This document shows, piece after piece, positions 1-6,977 of a stretch of DNA of 14,300 nucleotides. Positions within the stretch are counted from its first letter, which is position 1. Every line of letters begins with the position of its first letter. Below the pieces are notes generated by a model. It made no database searches. It had not been told where the DNA came from and saw only the letters and a list, made by a program, of their open reading frames with translations. The translations under genes and the position numbers were made by a program. The DNA is from Spongiicolonus versatilis (lineage in GTDB: Bacteria; Pseudomonadota; Gammaproteobacteria; Arenicellales; Spongiicolonaceae), in assembly GCA_028286165.1 (NCBI GenBank), contig JAPYMU010000193.1:1-14300 (forward strand), in the 5' to 3' direction.

Positions 1-1
1 C

Positions 2-184
2 CTGTGCGCGGTCACCATTCCGGCCGGGCTGGACCGCAACGGCATGCCGGTGGGCCTGCAACTGCTGGCGCCGCACAACGAAGAAGAACTGCTGCTTGCG
101 GTGGCGGCGCGCGCCGAGGAAATCTTAGGCGCGCCCGACTCACGCATCGGCAAACCATCACCCTCGCCTGAGGTGCGAACATGA
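2..184 (+). CDS. Amidase family protein, C-terminal end only (gene begins before the window)
   Basis: The reading frame is open from the left edge to TGA at 182-184. It encodes about 60 residues starting LCAVTIPAGLDRNGMPVGLQ. The pattern 'P.GLD..GMPVGLQLLAP' followed by an acidic helix (EEELLLAVAARAEEILG) is the usual C-terminus of amidase-signature enzymes (GatA/AtzF/Asp-tRNA(Asn)/Glu-tRNA(Gln) amidotransferase A-type). These hydrolyse amide bonds with a Ser-Ser-Lys triad, which lies upstream and cannot be seen. The tail ends KPSPSPEVRT and carries a copy of the C-rich motif TCACCCTCGCC (158-168) that recurs in this window. The substrate cannot be told from this fragment. Family confidence is good, function low. 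Confidence 0.75.
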   Translation: MCAVTIPAGLDRNGMPVGLQLLAPHNEEELLLAVAARAEEILGAPDSRIGKPSPSPEVRT

Positions 185-198
185 AAAAAACCAACCGG

Positions 199-238
199 CC
201 CTCGGGCGATAGTTTGCAATGCCGCGCCCGGCCGAGGG
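199..238 (+). promoter_or_regulatory. Possible hairpin in the nudF leader
   Basis: CCCTCGGGCG (199-208) can pair with CGCCC (225-229) and GAGGG (234-238), leaving a 4-nt GGCC bulge and a 16-nt loop. Alternatively, CCCTCGG at 199-205 pairs with CCGAGGG at 232-238. The 3' arm overlaps the purine-rich GAGGGTGA that would serve as ribosome binding site for the start at 248. No T-run follows, so it is not a classical terminator. In such GC-rich DNA a stem like this can arise by chance. Confidence 0.2.
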
Positions 239-247
239 TGAAGTTCC

Positions 248-726
248 ATGACTGAATCCGCGCCACGCAAAGTCGACCTGGTTGACCGGCGCCGGGTTTA
301 CGACGGTTATTTTAAGGTGGACCGCTGCCGGCTGCGCCACGAATTATTTGAGGGCGGCATGAGCGGCGTGCTGCAGCGCGAAGTGGTGGCGCGCGACGGC
401 GAGGTGGCGGCGGTGCTGCCGCTGGACCCGGCCGCCGGCAAGGTGGTGCTGGTGGAACAGTTCCGCCCCGGCCCCTGGGCCGCGGGCGCAAACCCGTGGA
501 CTCTGGAGTGCATCGCCGGCGTCATGGAGCACGGTGAATCCCCCGAACAACTGGTGCGCCGCGAAGCGCGCGAGGAGGCCGGGCTGGAAATTCTGCAACT
601 GGAATTGATGCACCGTTTCCTCAGCACACCGGGCATGAGCAGCGAGTCACCAACGGCAAAACCATCATCGCCCTGCAGTGGCTTGCGTTGTATCATCGGG
701 AAATCATCCGCAAGTGGCGGCAGTAA
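248..726 (+). pseudogene. nudF: Nudix hydrolase, ADP-ribose pyrophosphatase type (NudF-like), internally deleted and frameshifted
   Basis: The start ATG at 248 follows a GAGGGTGA ribosome-site-like stretch. Residues 1-133 read as a normal ADP-ribose diphosphatase: strands with LPLDP and VVLVEQFRPG, then a complete Nudix box at residues 91-113 (GVMEHGE, then REAREEAGL) that would bind the catalytic Mg2+. After FLSTPGMSSE (residues 124-133) the frame goes wrong. The expected C-terminal end (NGKTIIALQWLALYHREI, then RKWRQ and TAA at 724-726) is present but in another frame from about 646. Visible parts total about 158 residues, against roughly 200 usual for the family. I infer that about 45-50 codons, including the region after the SSE motif, are lost. 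Ribosomes staying in the first frame would run through into metC, which is in the same frame, giving a 565-residue fusion. The intact enzyme would split ADP-ribose into AMP and ribose 5-phosphate. Confidence 0.75.
636..655 (+). other. Deletion junction inside nudF-like gene
   Basis: The N-terminal frame (…PGMSSE) ends and the C-terminal frame (…VTNGKTIIALQW) begins within AGCGAGTCACCAACGG. Family members usually read SSERVT at the left side, followed by about 50 more residues before the NGKTIIALQW-like end. GTCACC is therefore a plausible piece of short homology shared by both sides. The exact breakpoint cannot be placed without the intact ancestor. Confidence 0.6.
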
Positions 727-733
727 ACCGGCA

Positions 734-754
734 ACCCTCACCCTCACCCTCGCC
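734..754 (+). repeat. Three tandem ACCCTC hexamers ending in GCC directly before the metC start
   Basis: ACCCTC is repeated at 734-739, 740-745 and 746-751, followed by GCC and the ATG at 755. On the minus strand this is a run of GAGGGT units with three GGG tracts. It occupies the position where a Shine-Dalgarno sequence would be expected and contains none. The 11-mer at 744-754 is identical to those at 158-168 and 6274-6284. Confidence 0.7.
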
Positions 755-1945
755 ATGGCAAAACAGCCCGAACACACCTTCACCGATGCCGCCCACTTGG
801 GAAGCCCCGGAGCCGAGCCGTGGACCATGGTCAACCACCCGGTCTACCGCGGCTCAACGGTTCTGTTTCCAGATCTGGAATCATTTTACCGCGCCTACGG
901 CCATCGCTACGACGAAAACGAATACATCTACGGCCGCCTCGGCACACCGGCCTCGCGGGCCCTGCAGGATGCATTCTGCGCAATGGAAAACGGCCACGGC
1001 TCGGTGCTGGCCAACTGCGGCCTCGGTGCAATCACCACTGCGCTGGCGGCGTTTGTGGAAAGCGGCTGCCACATTTTGGTTTCAGACTCGGTGTATGGCC
1101 CGCTGCGCACTTTCTGCGATGAGGAACTTGCGCGCCTCGGCGTGGCGACCACTTATTATGATCCGTGCATCGGCGGCCGCGTTGAAGACTTGCTGCGCCC
1201 CGAAACAAAAATCATCTACCTCGAATCCCCCGGCTCGCTGACGCTGGAGGTGCAGGACATTCCGGCCATCACCAAAGTGGCGCGGCGATGCGGCGTGTTG
1301 ACCATGGCCGACAACACATGGGCCACGCCGGTTTTTTTTAAGCCCTTGAACCACGGCGTGGACATCTCCATTCAGGCCGCGACCAAATACATCGTCGGCC
1401 ATTCGGACTCCATGCTCGGCATCATCACCGCCAACCAGCGGTGCCACGCCGCCATCCGCCGCACCGCCGTCAACCTCGGCCAATACGCCGCGCCGGATGA
1501 CGTGTATCTGGCGTTGCGCGGCCTGCGCACCCTGCCGCTGCGGCTGGCGCGCCACCAGCACAACGGCCTGCGGCTGGCGGAGTGGCTTGCGGCACGGCCC
1601 GAGGTGCGGCGGGTGATTCATCCGGGCACCGCCGGGCACCCGGGCCACGCCATCTGGAAGCGCGACTTCAGCGGCGCATCGGGGCTGTTTTCCATTATCA
1701 TTGAGCCATGCACCGCACAGGCCCTGGCGGCGATGATTGACGGGCTGCGCTACTTCGGGCTGGGCGCCAGTTGGGGCGGTTATGAAAGTTTAATCATGCC
1801 CGTGAACCCGCGCGCAACGCGCACCGCCGCCGAGTGGCGCGAGGAGGGACAGTTGCTGCGACTGCACGCGGGGCTTGAAAACGTCGATGACCTAATCGGC
1901 GACCTGGAAGCCGGCTTTGCGCGACTTGCGCAGGCGCGGCGGTAA
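755..1945 (+). CDS. metC: Cystathionine beta-lyase (PLP-dependent Cys/Met metabolism enzyme)
   Basis: This 396-residue protein belongs to the Cys/Met metabolism PLP family (fold type I) and probably cleaves cystathionine to homocysteine, pyruvate and ammonia in methionine synthesis. Visible hallmarks: the N-terminal substrate/PLP segment NHPVYRGST (27-35) and YIYGRLGTPA (58-67); the cofactor-stacking YGPLRTFC loop (114-121); ESPGSLTLE (157-165); the aspartate that holds the pyridine nitrogen in ADNTWATP (D186); and the Schiff-base lysine in IQAATKYIVGHSD (K211). The C-terminal YESLIMP stretch follows WGG, as in MetC. The length matches the family. The start at ATG 755 is chosen because homology begins there. 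It has no Shine-Dalgarno sequence and sits directly behind a C-rich hexamer repeat, so translation may depend on read-through from the broken Nudix gene in the same frame. Cystathionine gamma-lyase or gamma-synthase is less likely given the MetC-like C-terminus. Confidence 0.88.
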   Translation: MAKQPEHTFTDAAHLGSPGAEPWTMVNHPVYRGSTVLFPDLESFYRAYGHRYDENEYIYGRLGTPASRALQDAFCAMENGHGSVLANCGLGAITTALAAFVESGCHILVSDSVYGPLRTFCDEELARLGVATTYYDPCIGGRVEDLLRPETKIIYLESPGSLTLEVQDIPAITKVARRCGVLTMADNTWATPVFFKPLNHGVDISIQAATKYIVGHSDSMLGIITANQRCHAAIRRTAVNLGQYAAPDDVYLALRGLRTLPLRLARHQHNGLRLAEWLAARPEVRRVIHPGTAGHPGHAIWKRDFSGASGLFSIIIEPCTAQALAAMIDGLRYFGLGASWGGYESLIMPVNPRATRTAAEWREEGQLLRLHAGLENVDDLIGDLEAGFARLAQARR

Positions 1946-1978
1946 CAAACCACCACCGGCAACAACAGAGGTGACGCC

Positions 1979-2440
1979 ATGCTCATAAAAAAACTGTGGA
2001 TGAACAATTCACTGCGCAACTACAACTACATCGTGGCCTGCCCCGACAGCCGCGAGGCCTTGGCCATTGACCCGCTGGACCACGACCGGGTTCTTAAGGC
2101 GGCGCGTGATGAGGGGTGGACCATCACCCAGGTGCTGAACACTCACGAACACGGCGACCACATCGCCGGCAACCAGCAGTTGGTACGCGAGACCGGCGCC
2201 CCACTACTCGCCCCGGCCGCGGCCGCCGCCAGCGGCGACGATGGCCGTATCCGGAATCAGGATACGGACGACCCGCTACTGCTGTGCACACTGGACATGG
2301 AGCGGCAGCACAACGTTTTCTTCCGCCTGGACAACGAAGAAATCATCGCCAACCTGCGCAAAAAATTTCCCGAAATGAGCAACGCGCCGGACGCCGAGGA
2401 GGTGTTTATCAAACTGCGCCAACTGCGCAACGACTGGTAA
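1979..2440 (+). pseudogene. gloB: Hydroxyacylglutathione hydrolase (glyoxalase II) remnant with an in-frame internal deletion
   Basis: ATG 1979 lies behind a GAGGTG ribosome site. Residues 1-75 match the start of glyoxalase II-type metallo-beta-lactamase proteins: NNSLRNYNYIVA, EALAIDPLDH, and the metal motif THEHGDH (55-61). Residues from about 92 onward (NQDTDDPLLLCTLDMERQHN, then FFRLDNEE and VFIKLRQLRNDW) match the C-terminal HAGH domain that binds the glutathione part of the substrate. The product is 153 residues, against about 250 usual. I see no PGHT histidine, no GDTLF-type bridging aspartate and no PGHDY histidine, so the second half of the two-metal site is absent and the protein should be inactive. 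The frame stays open across the junction, so a stable short protein could still be made. Intact enzyme would hydrolyse S-lactoylglutathione in methylglyoxal detoxification. The stop lies one base from the stop of the gene on the opposite strand. Confidence 0.75.
2245..2267. repeat. Perfect 8-bp inverted repeat at the gloB deletion junction
   Basis: CCGTATCC (2245-2252) and GGATACGG (2260-2267) are perfect complements separated by a 7-nt loop. The hairpin lies where the N-terminal glyoxalase II sequence (…GAPLLAP then a low-complexity AAAAASGDDGRI) passes into the C-terminal domain (NQDTDDP…). It could be a scar or a site that promoted the deletion. It could also be chance. Confidence 0.5.
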
Positions 2441-2441
2441 C

Positions 2442-3002
2442 TCAGGACCCGGCATCCCAGCGGGCGCGGTGGGCGCGCCGCCCGCCCCGGCGCACTGCCG
2501 GCCCAACCTGGCGGCGGGTGGCGATGCGCAGCGGCAAATCACCCGCCGCCGCGATGTTCCATTCGCCGTCCGGCGCGGCGCCGCCGCCCTCGCCGCACAA
2601 CATCATCATTCCGTACTCGGCCAGCACCGCGGCCGCGGCGGTACTGAGCGCACGGCCGGCATCCTGCAGCAAAATCAAACTGAAACGGTGGCGCCGCACA
2701 TCGGAAAAAAACGCGGCGCGCGGCTGGCAATGCACCGTGCAGCGAATATCGGCCGACAACGGCGCCGCAAGCGCATCGGCAAGCGCGGCGTTTTCCACAT
2801 TGACAATCACTTTCCCGCCCATGTCGGCGCCGTCCAGCAAAAAAGGCGCCAGCGGATACAAGCCGTCACCGCTCAGCAAAATCACCCCCGCCGACCGCGC
2901 CGCCGCCAGCACCCGCACCAAGGCCCCGCAACGCGCAACACCGGCGGCGGCGGGGAAATCATTTTCCAGGGCGGTGAGGGTTTCCGTGAGTTGAACGCTC
3001 AT
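2442..3002 (-). CDS. Class I methyltransferase-like (O-methyltransferase fold) protein, function unknown
   Basis: This 186-residue protein begins MSVQLTETLTALENDFP. The order of elements resembles small O-methyltransferases of the YrrM type: an N-terminal helix (RCGALVRVLAAARSAG), a strand and turn where the SAM-binding motif I should be (VILLSGDGLYPLAPFLLDG), a second strand (GKVIVNVEN), DIRCTVHCQPRAAFF, a third strand (RHRFSLILLQDA) and a final strand (YGMMMLCGE). The usual GxGxG loop is degenerate, so binding of SAM is uncertain. The tail is rich in arginine (RRGGRRAHRARW). ATG 3002 is preferred over an in-frame ATG at 3044, whose extra 14 residues are proline/valine filler. Neither start has a clear ribosome site. 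It is the last gene of the minus-strand cluster, meeting gloB tail to tail. Confidence 0.4.
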   Translation of the reverse strand: MSVQLTETLTALENDFPAAAGVARCGALVRVLAAARSAGVILLSGDGLYPLAPFLLDGADMGGKVIVNVENAALADALAAPLSADIRCTVHCQPRAAFFSDVRRHRFSLILLQDAGRALSTAAAAVLAEYGMMMLCGEGGGAAPDGEWNIAAAGDLPLRIATRRQVGPAVRRGGRRAHRARWDAGS

Positions 3003-3097
3003 AACGGCGCCGATGGGGACGGGGACGGCAGGCACGTTTTGCATCCGGCCGCATGGATTAGCGTCTTACCGGGCAACTGCGAAATTGACAAAAGCCG
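3003..3097. other. Short gap between the methyltransferase-like gene and the dapA-like gene
   Basis: These 95 bases hold no gene. On the minus strand TTGTCA (3085-3090) followed 17 bases later by TAAGAC (3062-3067) could be a weak promoter for the methyltransferase-like gene, but the -10 match is only three of six. No terminator hairpin is visible. Confidence 0.25.
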
Positions 3098-3991
3098 TCA
3101 CAACTCCCCAAGCCGCAACCCCCGCATAATTTTCTCCGCATCGGGAATGCCGAGCGGCTCCAGGGGCGGGCGGATGTGGAGCCAGTGGTCGTTGTTTTCG
3201 CGCTTGGCCATGATCCATTTGAGGGCGCTTATCGTCGGCACCCGGTTCAGCACCGTGCGCACGGCGTTAATGGCGGCCTGGGATTTTTCCGCGTCCGGGT
3301 CTTTGTTCAGAAACAAATCGTAAGTCCGGCGAATCGCCTCGGCGTTCACATTGGCGGTGGCGGTGATGCAGCCGGCGCCGCCGGCGCGCAGGGTGTCGGG
3401 GAGCAGCATTTCGGTGCCGGGGAAAACGGAGAGGTGCGGAAACTTTTCAATCAATTGCAGCGTGTGCTCGCGCTCGCCGCTGCTGTCCTTGATTCCGGCG
3501 ATGACCTCGCCGTAATTTTCCGCAAGAAAACGAATCAGCGGCATGGTAATCGGCACCGCCGACAGGCGCGGGAAGTGGTAGAGAAAAATGCGCGCGCCGC
3601 CGTCAAGCGCGTCAATTAATTTTTCGTAGCAGGCGAAAACCCCGCGGTCAGAGACTCCTTTGTAATAAAACGGCGGCAGCACCAGAAGTTTGCGGCAGCC
3701 CAGGGTGAGGGCGTGGCGCGACAGGGTGACGGTGTCGCTCAGGGCGCAGCAACCGGTGCCGACCATGATTCTTTCGGGTGCTGCGCCGGCCGCAAGCACC
3801 GCCTCCAGCACGGCGTGGCGCTCGTCCACGGAAAAACTGCTGGCCTCGCCGGTGGTGCCGAACAGCACCACGCCATGGCAGCCCGCGCCCAGCAGGCGCT
3901 TAACGTGCGCGGCACAACCGGCGTGGTCCGGCGCCAGGTCCGCATGGAGGGGCGTCAGCGCGGGCGCCCAGATACCGTTGACCGCATTCAT
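3098..3991 (-). CDS. Dihydrodipicolinate synthase / N-acetylneuraminate lyase family aldolase
   Basis: The protein is about 297 residues, as usual for the DapA/NanA class I aldolase family, a (beta/alpha)8 barrel. Visible residues: the GTTGE loop (45-49 from ATG 3991) that binds the carboxylate of the 2-keto acid; PPFYYK (106-111); the catalytic tyrosine in LYHFPRLSAVP (Y138); and the Schiff-base lysine in AGIKDSSGE (K168). The YHFP segment, in place of the YNVPSRT of true DapA, suggests a lyase or synthase acting on another 2-keto acid, not lysine biosynthesis; this is inference. A GTG at 4000 would add three residues; ATG 3991 is preferred. It starts 17 bases after the fhs stop, so it is probably co-transcribed with the one-carbon genes. 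The substrate is unknown. Confidence 0.8.
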   Translation of the reverse strand: MNAVNGIWAPALTPLHADLAPDHAGCAAHVKRLLGAGCHGVVLFGTTGEASSFSVDERHAVLEAVLAAGAAPERIMVGTGCCALSDTVTLSRHALTLGCRKLLVLPPFYYKGVSDRGVFACYEKLIDALDGGARIFLYHFPRLSAVPITMPLIRFLAENYGEVIAGIKDSSGEREHTLQLIEKFPHLSVFPGTEMLLPDTLRAGGAGCITATANVNAEAIRRTYDLFLNKDPDAEKSQAAINAVRTVLNRVPTISALKWIMAKRENNDHWLHIRPPLEPLGIPDAEKIMRGLRLGEL

Positions 3992-4008
3992 GTTTTTCAC
4001 CGCCGCTG

Positions 4009-5682
4009 TTAAAACAGACCGTCAATCTCGCCGCGCCGGTTGATGCGGATGCTGTTCGCCGCCGGCGTCCGCGGCAGGCCCGGCATGGTCATAATCTCGC
4101 CGCAGATGGCGACCACAAAACCGGCGCCGGCCGCCAGGCGCAACTCGCGCACCGGCACGACAAAATCATCGGGAGCGCCAAGCAGATTGGGGTCGGTGGA
4201 AAAACTGTACTGCGTCTTGGCCATGCACACCGGCAGCGCGCCGAAACCGTCGTCCTGAAACTGCTGAAACTGCGCGCGCACTTTTTTGTCGGCGATGATT
4301 TCCCCGGCGCCGTAAATTTTGCGCGCGATGGTCTGGGTCTTGTCCCACAGCGAATCCTCGTCCTTGTACAGGGTGCGAAACTGCGCGCTGCCGGAATCGG
4401 CGAGTTCGGCGACTTTGCGCGCAAGTTCCTCGGCGCCGGCGCCGCCGTCGGCCCAGTGGGTGCACGCAAAAGCCTCCACGCCGAACTGCGCACAGTATTC
4501 CCCGACCAGTTTCACCTCGGCCGCGCTGTCGCCGGCGAAACGGTTCACCGCCACCACCACCGGCACGCCGTAGTAACCGAGGTTGCGGATGTGGCGGCCA
4601 AGATTGGCCAGCCCTTTCTCCAGCGCCGGCAGGTTTTCGCGGCCGAGGTCGGCGCGCGCCACCGAACCGTGCATCTTAAGCGCGCGGCAGGTGGCGACAA
4701 TCACCGCCGCCGCCGGCTGCAGGCCGGCGCTGCGGCACTTGATGTCAAAAAATTTCTCGGCGCCCAGGTCGGCGCCGAAGCCGGCTTCGGTGACCACATA
4801 ATCGGCCAGGCCGAGGGCGGCGCGGGTGGCCGCCACCGAGTTGCAGCCGTGGGCGATGTTGGCAAACGGGCCGCCGTGGATGAACGCCGGGTTGTTCTCC
4901 AGGGTCTGCACCAGGTTCGGCATGATGGCGTCCTTGAGCAGCACGGTCATGGCGCCGGCGGCCTCCAGTTGCCCGGCGGTCACCGCTTTGCGCTCACGGG
5001 TGTAGCCGACAATCACATTGCCGAGTCGCTCTTGCAAATCGCCGAGCCCGCCGGCCAGGCAGAAAATCGCCATCACCTCGGAGGCGACGGTGATGTCGTA
5101 ACCGGTCTGCCTCGGGAAGCCGTTGGCCACGCCGCCCAATGCGATGGAGATGTCGCGCAGCGGGCGGTCGTTCATGTCCACCACCCGCCGCCAGGTGACG
5201 CGCCGCGAATCGAGGCCGGCGCTGTTGCCCCAGTAGATGTGGTTGTCGATCAGCGCGGCCAGCAGGTTGTGCGCCGCGCCGATGGCGTGGAAGTCGCCGG
5301 TGAAATGCAGGTTGATGTCCTCCATGGGCACCACCTGGGCGTAACCGCCGCCGGCAGCGCCGCCTTTCATGCCGAAGCACGGGCCCAGACTCGGCTCGCG
5401 CAGGCAAATCACCGCGTTCCTGCCGATGCGGTTGAGCGCATCGCCGAGTCCGACGGTGGTGGTGGTCTTGCCCTCGCCGGCCGGCGTCGGCGACATGGCG
5501 GTCACGAGTACCAATTTGCCGGTTGCACCTTTGGTACTGACGGCGCCGAGGTCCACCTTGGCCTTGTCGCGTCCGTAGGTGATGAGCGCGCCTTCGGGAA
5601 TGCCGAGCCGGGCGCCGACTTCGGTGATGGGTTTCATGGTCGCCGCGCGGGCGATCTCAATGTCGCTTTTGACTTCGGGCAT
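4009..5682 (-). CDS. fhs: Formate-tetrahydrofolate ligase
   Basis: The 557 residues match the full length of the family. The enzyme uses ATP to join formate to tetrahydrofolate, giving 10-formyl-tetrahydrofolate for purines, formyl-methionine and reduction to methylene-THF. Visible hallmarks: the P-loop TPAGEGKT (66-73); LREPSLGPCFGMKGGAAGGG just after; the FTGDFHAI segment and NSAGLDSRRVTWRRV; HGGPFANIAHGCNS; and EAGFGADLGAEKFFDIKCR near the middle. The C-terminus ends in a normal MPGLPRTPAANSI stretch. The start ATG (5682-5680) overlaps the DUF1015 stop by one base and has a GGAG ribosome site at 5689-5692, inside the upstream gene, so translation is probably coupled. No key residue appears to be missing. 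Its neighbours serA, serC and the sox genes place it in serine/one-carbon metabolism. Confidence 0.96.
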   Translation of the reverse strand: MPEVKSDIEIARAATMKPITEVGARLGIPEGALITYGRDKAKVDLGAVSTKGATGKLVLVTAMSPTPAGEGKTTTTVGLGDALNRIGRNAVICLREPSLGPCFGMKGGAAGGGYAQVVPMEDINLHFTGDFHAIGAAHNLLAALIDNHIYWGNSAGLDSRRVTWRRVVDMNDRPLRDISIALGGVANGFPRQTGYDITVASEVMAIFCLAGGLGDLQERLGNVIVGYTRERKAVTAGQLEAAGAMTVLLKDAIMPNLVQTLENNPAFIHGGPFANIAHGCNSVAATRAALGLADYVVTEAGFGADLGAEKFFDIKCRSAGLQPAAAVIVATCRALKMHGSVARADLGRENLPALEKGLANLGRHIRNLGYYGVPVVVAVNRFAGDSAAEVKLVGEYCAQFGVEAFACTHWADGGAGAEELARKVAELADSGSAQFRTLYKDEDSLWDKTQTIARKIYGAGEIIADKKVRAQFQQFQDDGFGALPVCMAKTQYSFSTDPNLLGAPDDFVVPVRELRLAAGAGFVVAICGEIMTMPGLPRTPAANSIRINRRGEIDGLF

Positions 5683-6959
5683 TATTCACTCCAGTCGTCG
5701 GGGTTGGCGGAAGCGGCCGGCCGGTTGCACCGGGTGAGAAAAATTCCCGAGCGCATTTTCGGGTCAAACCAGGTGGACTTCGGCGGCATCATTTTACCGG
5801 CATCGGCCACCGCCATGATTTGCGGCAGCGAAACCGGGTGGCAGGCGATGCCGAGGCGCCAGTCGCGGCGGCAGCGCTCGGCGAGGCCGGCGGCGCCGCT
5901 GACGCCGGCGACATAACCGAGTCGCGGGTCGTCGCGCGGGCTGGTGATGCCGAGCACCGGCGCCAGCAATTTTTGTTCCAGCACGCGCACGTCCAACTGC
6001 TCCACCGGGTCCGGCGGCGGCGGTGCTTTGATGCTAAGCGCATGCCAGCAGCCGTCCACAAAAAGCGCAAAGCGGCCGCGCTTTTTCGGCAGAGGGTCGG
6101 CCGGGTCAGCGGCGCTGAGGGTGAAGTTCTCGCTGACTTTGGCCAGGAATTGGTCGAGGCTGAGGCCGTTCAAATCGCGCACGCAACGGTGGTAGGAAAG
6201 GACGCGCAACTGGTTTTGCGGAAAGAACGCGACCAGCAGCCAGTTGTGGCCGGCGCCGCCCTCGCCCCCGCTTTCACCCTCGCCTGCGGCGCGGCGCTGT
6301 TCAGCATAGCGCAGACCGGCTGCGCAACGGTGGTGGCCGTCGGTCAGGTAGGCGGTGCGCACCGCGCCGAGCAAACCGTGCAAGTGGTGAACATCACCGC
6401 CGCCAACTTTCCAGATGCTCTGGCGGACGCCGTCACCGATGTCAAAATCCAGCAGGGGATCCCTCTCGCTGAGCCGGCCAACGCAACTATCGATGGCGTC
6501 ATCGCCGGCGCAAGCCAGGCACACCGGGCTGGACACCGCGCCCACGGCGTCCAAATAGCGCGCCAACTGCCGTTCTTTTTCGCGGGTGGTGTCTTCGTGC
6601 AATTTAATTGCGCCGGCGGCGTATTCGTCAATGGCGACCTGTGCCACCACGCCGGTTTGCGTGTGGCCGCCGGCGCGCAGGCGGTAGATAAAAAAACACC
6701 GCCCGCCGATGGGGCGGAATGCGTTTTTCCCCAGCAGTTTAACCAGTTGCGCGCGGTTGCCGGCCAGCAGTTGCGCAAGTGGCGGCGCCCGGCCGGCCGG
6801 AAACTCCTCCGGCGAGCGCATCGCGTTCACATAATTCAGCGGATGACTTTCGGCAAAGCGCGCGCGCTCCTCGGGCAGCATCGCATCATAAGCCGGCGTC
6901 ACCACCTCGGCCGCCAGCGCAGGGGACACAATGCAGCCGTCAAAAGGCCGGACTTTCAT
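5682..6959 (-). CDS. DUF1015 family protein (COG4198-type)
   Basis: The protein has 425 residues, within the usual size of the DUF1015 family, which has no firmly established reaction. Conserved patches are visible: MKVRPFDG at the start; VVTPAYDAMLPEER; ESHPLNYV; the KLHEDTTREKE block (119-129); the signature YLTDGHHR (204-211); and KMMPPKSTWFDPKMRSG near the C-terminus. DUF1015 genes are often found next to serA and serC, as here. I infer a role tied to serine or phosphoserine metabolism, but the reaction is unknown. A Gly/Glu-rich insertion after the GHHR region (GEGESGGEGGAG, about residues 226-237) is encoded by DNA that includes the recurrent motif TCACCCTCGCC on the other strand. The gene starts 18 bases after the serC stop without a strong ribosome site and overlaps fhs by one base. 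Confidence 0.85.
   Translation of the reverse strand: MKVRPFDGCIVSPALAAEVVTPAYDAMLPEERARFAESHPLNYVNAMRSPEEFPAGRAPPLAQLLAGNRAQLVKLLGKNAFRPIGGRCFFIYRLRAGGHTQTGVVAQVAIDEYAAGAIKLHEDTTREKERQLARYLDAVGAVSSPVCLACAGDDAIDSCVGRLSERDPLLDFDIGDGVRQSIWKVGGGDVHHLHGLLGAVRTAYLTDGHHRCAAGLRYAEQRRAAGEGESGGEGGAGHNWLLVAFFPQNQLRVLSYHRCVRDLNGLSLDQFLAKVSENFTLSAADPADPLPKKRGRFALFVDGCWHALSIKAPPPPDPVEQLDVRVLEQKLLAPVLGITSPRDDPRLGYVAGVSGAAGLAERCRRDWRLGIACHPVSLPQIMAVADAGKMMPPKSTWFDPKMRSGIFLTRCNRPAASANPDDWSE
6274..6284. repeat. Dispersed 11-mer TCACCCTCGCC (third copy), within the DUF1015 gene
   Basis: This is identical to the copies at 158-168 and 744-754. A one-base variant (TCACCCTCACC) occurs at 738-748 and at 13296-13306 in the soxD tail. 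Here it encodes part of the Gly/Glu-rich linker of the DUF1015 protein, a place where insertions would be tolerated. Confidence 0.55.
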
Positions 6960-6977
6960 GGCGGGCGGCCGGCGCCG

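Noticed and set aside
181..255. A 24-codon frame (MKKTNRPSGDS…) overlapping the amidase stop and the nudF start
   Set aside because: It has an ATGA overlap but no ribosome site, no recognisable sequence and strong overlap with the next start; probably chance.
2116..3323. Plus-strand frames across the gloB/methyltransferase-like/dapA-like region
   Set aside because: They overlap recognisable genes on the other strand or in another frame, and their translations are Arg/Pro/His-rich filler.
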